33,837 bases of DNA from Lentisphaerota bacterium (GTDB taxonomy: Bacteria > Verrucomicrobiota > Kiritimatiellia > UBA8416 > VGWJ01): assembly GCA_016873635.1 (NCBI GenBank), contig VGWJ01000034.1, positions 1-33,837 on the forward strand, in the 5' to 3' direction. The position numbers were made by a program, and so were the translations under genes. The notes beneath the pieces were generated by a model. That model worked only from the letters and a program-made list of their open reading frames with translations, was not told the origin of the DNA and made no database searches. Shown one piece after another: positions 33,457 through 33,837 of the stretch (positions within the stretch are counted from its first letter, which is position 1; the number at the start of each line of letters is the position of its first letter).

Positions 33457-33837
33457 GCTTTCGCCGCCAGTTTCTCAAGGGGCTCTGGGAGGAGATTCCC
33501 GTCTTCCGCGTCGTGCTGGGCATGTGCCCGACGCTGGCGGTGAGCACGTCGGTGGAAAACGGCATCGGCATGGGCCTGGCGGCCACCTTCGTGCTGATCT
33601 GTTCCAACGTGGCGGTCGCCGCGCTGCGCAAGATCATCCCTCCCAAGGTCCGGATACCGTGCTACATCGTGATCGCGGCGACGTTCGTGACCGTGGTGGA
33701 TCTGTTCATGAACGGCTTTGCCCACGCGCTGCACAAGAGCCTGGGCATCTTCATCCCCCTGATCGTCGTGAACTGTATCATTCTCGGCCGCGCCGAAGCC
33801 TTCGCCGGCCGGAACTCGGTGTGGCTGTCGCTGGCCA
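33453..33837 (+). CDS. rnfE: RnfE, membrane subunit, partial at window end
   Basis: The first 128 residues of the second inverted-topology membrane subunit. The N-terminal GLWEEIPVFRVVLGMCPTLAVSTSVENGIGMG and the later IPLIVVNCIILGRAEAFA match RnfE, including the conserved half-helix Cys residues at GMCP and VNC. ATG overlaps the rnfG TGA (ATGA). The gene is cut by the window edge without any frameshift. Confidence 0.92.
   Translation, partial: MSFRRQFLKGLWEEIPVFRVVLGMCPTLAVSTSVENGIGMGLAATFVLICSNVAVAALRKIIPPKVRIPCYIVIAATFVTVVDLFMNGFAHALHKSLGIFIPLIVVNCIILGRAEAFAGRNSVWLSLA

Overview
This is a GC-rich, densely coded stretch of a strictly anaerobic bacterial chromosome. The gene content suggests a fermentative or syntrophic member of the PVC superphylum (Kiritimatiellota, Lentisphaerota or Verrucomicrobiota-like). 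The reasons are a Chlamydia/Bacteroides-type V-ATPase operon order with a DUF2764 subunit, an Rnf complex, NifJ and Nfn, many small lipoproteins, and several families of GC-rich palindromic repeats scattered between and inside genes. The taxonomic call is inference. No tRNA, rRNA, CRISPR array or complete insertion sequence was found.

Layout. 1-5.7 kb: envelope and accessory genes (an exported hypothetical, a META-domain lipoprotein, a small putative exported peptide, a 4Fe-4S protein, a stand-alone AICAR transformylase, an HExxH lipoprotein and another small lipoprotein). 5.7-8.3 kb, minus strand: mnmA, pcm and acyP. 8.3-10.4 kb: an Nfu-type Fe-S scaffold and an AAA_14/DUF4143 ATPase, bracketed by two copies of a long inverted repeat. 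10.4-16.3 kb, plus strand: nfnA-nfnB (electron-bifurcating transhydrogenase), an FmdB-like zinc ribbon, a RACo-like corrinoid-activator homologue and class II fructose-bisphosphate aldolase. 16.5-33.8 kb, plus strand without interruption: nifJ, a GAF plus degenerate GGDEF protein, the V-ATPase genes E-DUF2764-A-B-D-I-K1-K2, and rnfABCDG with a partial rnfE at the window edge.

How the genes work together. Aldolase feeds glycolysis. NifJ oxidises pyruvate and reduces ferredoxin. Nfn balances ferredoxin, NADH and NADPH. Rnf couples ferredoxin oxidation to ion export, and the V-ATPase exchanges that gradient with ATP. The rotor subunit K1 keeps the residues that bind Na+ in the Enterococcus hirae V-ATPase, so a sodium circuit is plausible. 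The second rotor subunit, K2, has Lys where the Na+-binding Gln should be.

The least ordinary feature is the repeat load. One palindromic family (called A here) occurs five times. Each copy lies just 3' of a gene that ends in TAG, and one copy splits the rnf operon. Other palindromes have been absorbed in frame into mnmA and the V-ATPase B gene, or split nfnA from nfnB.
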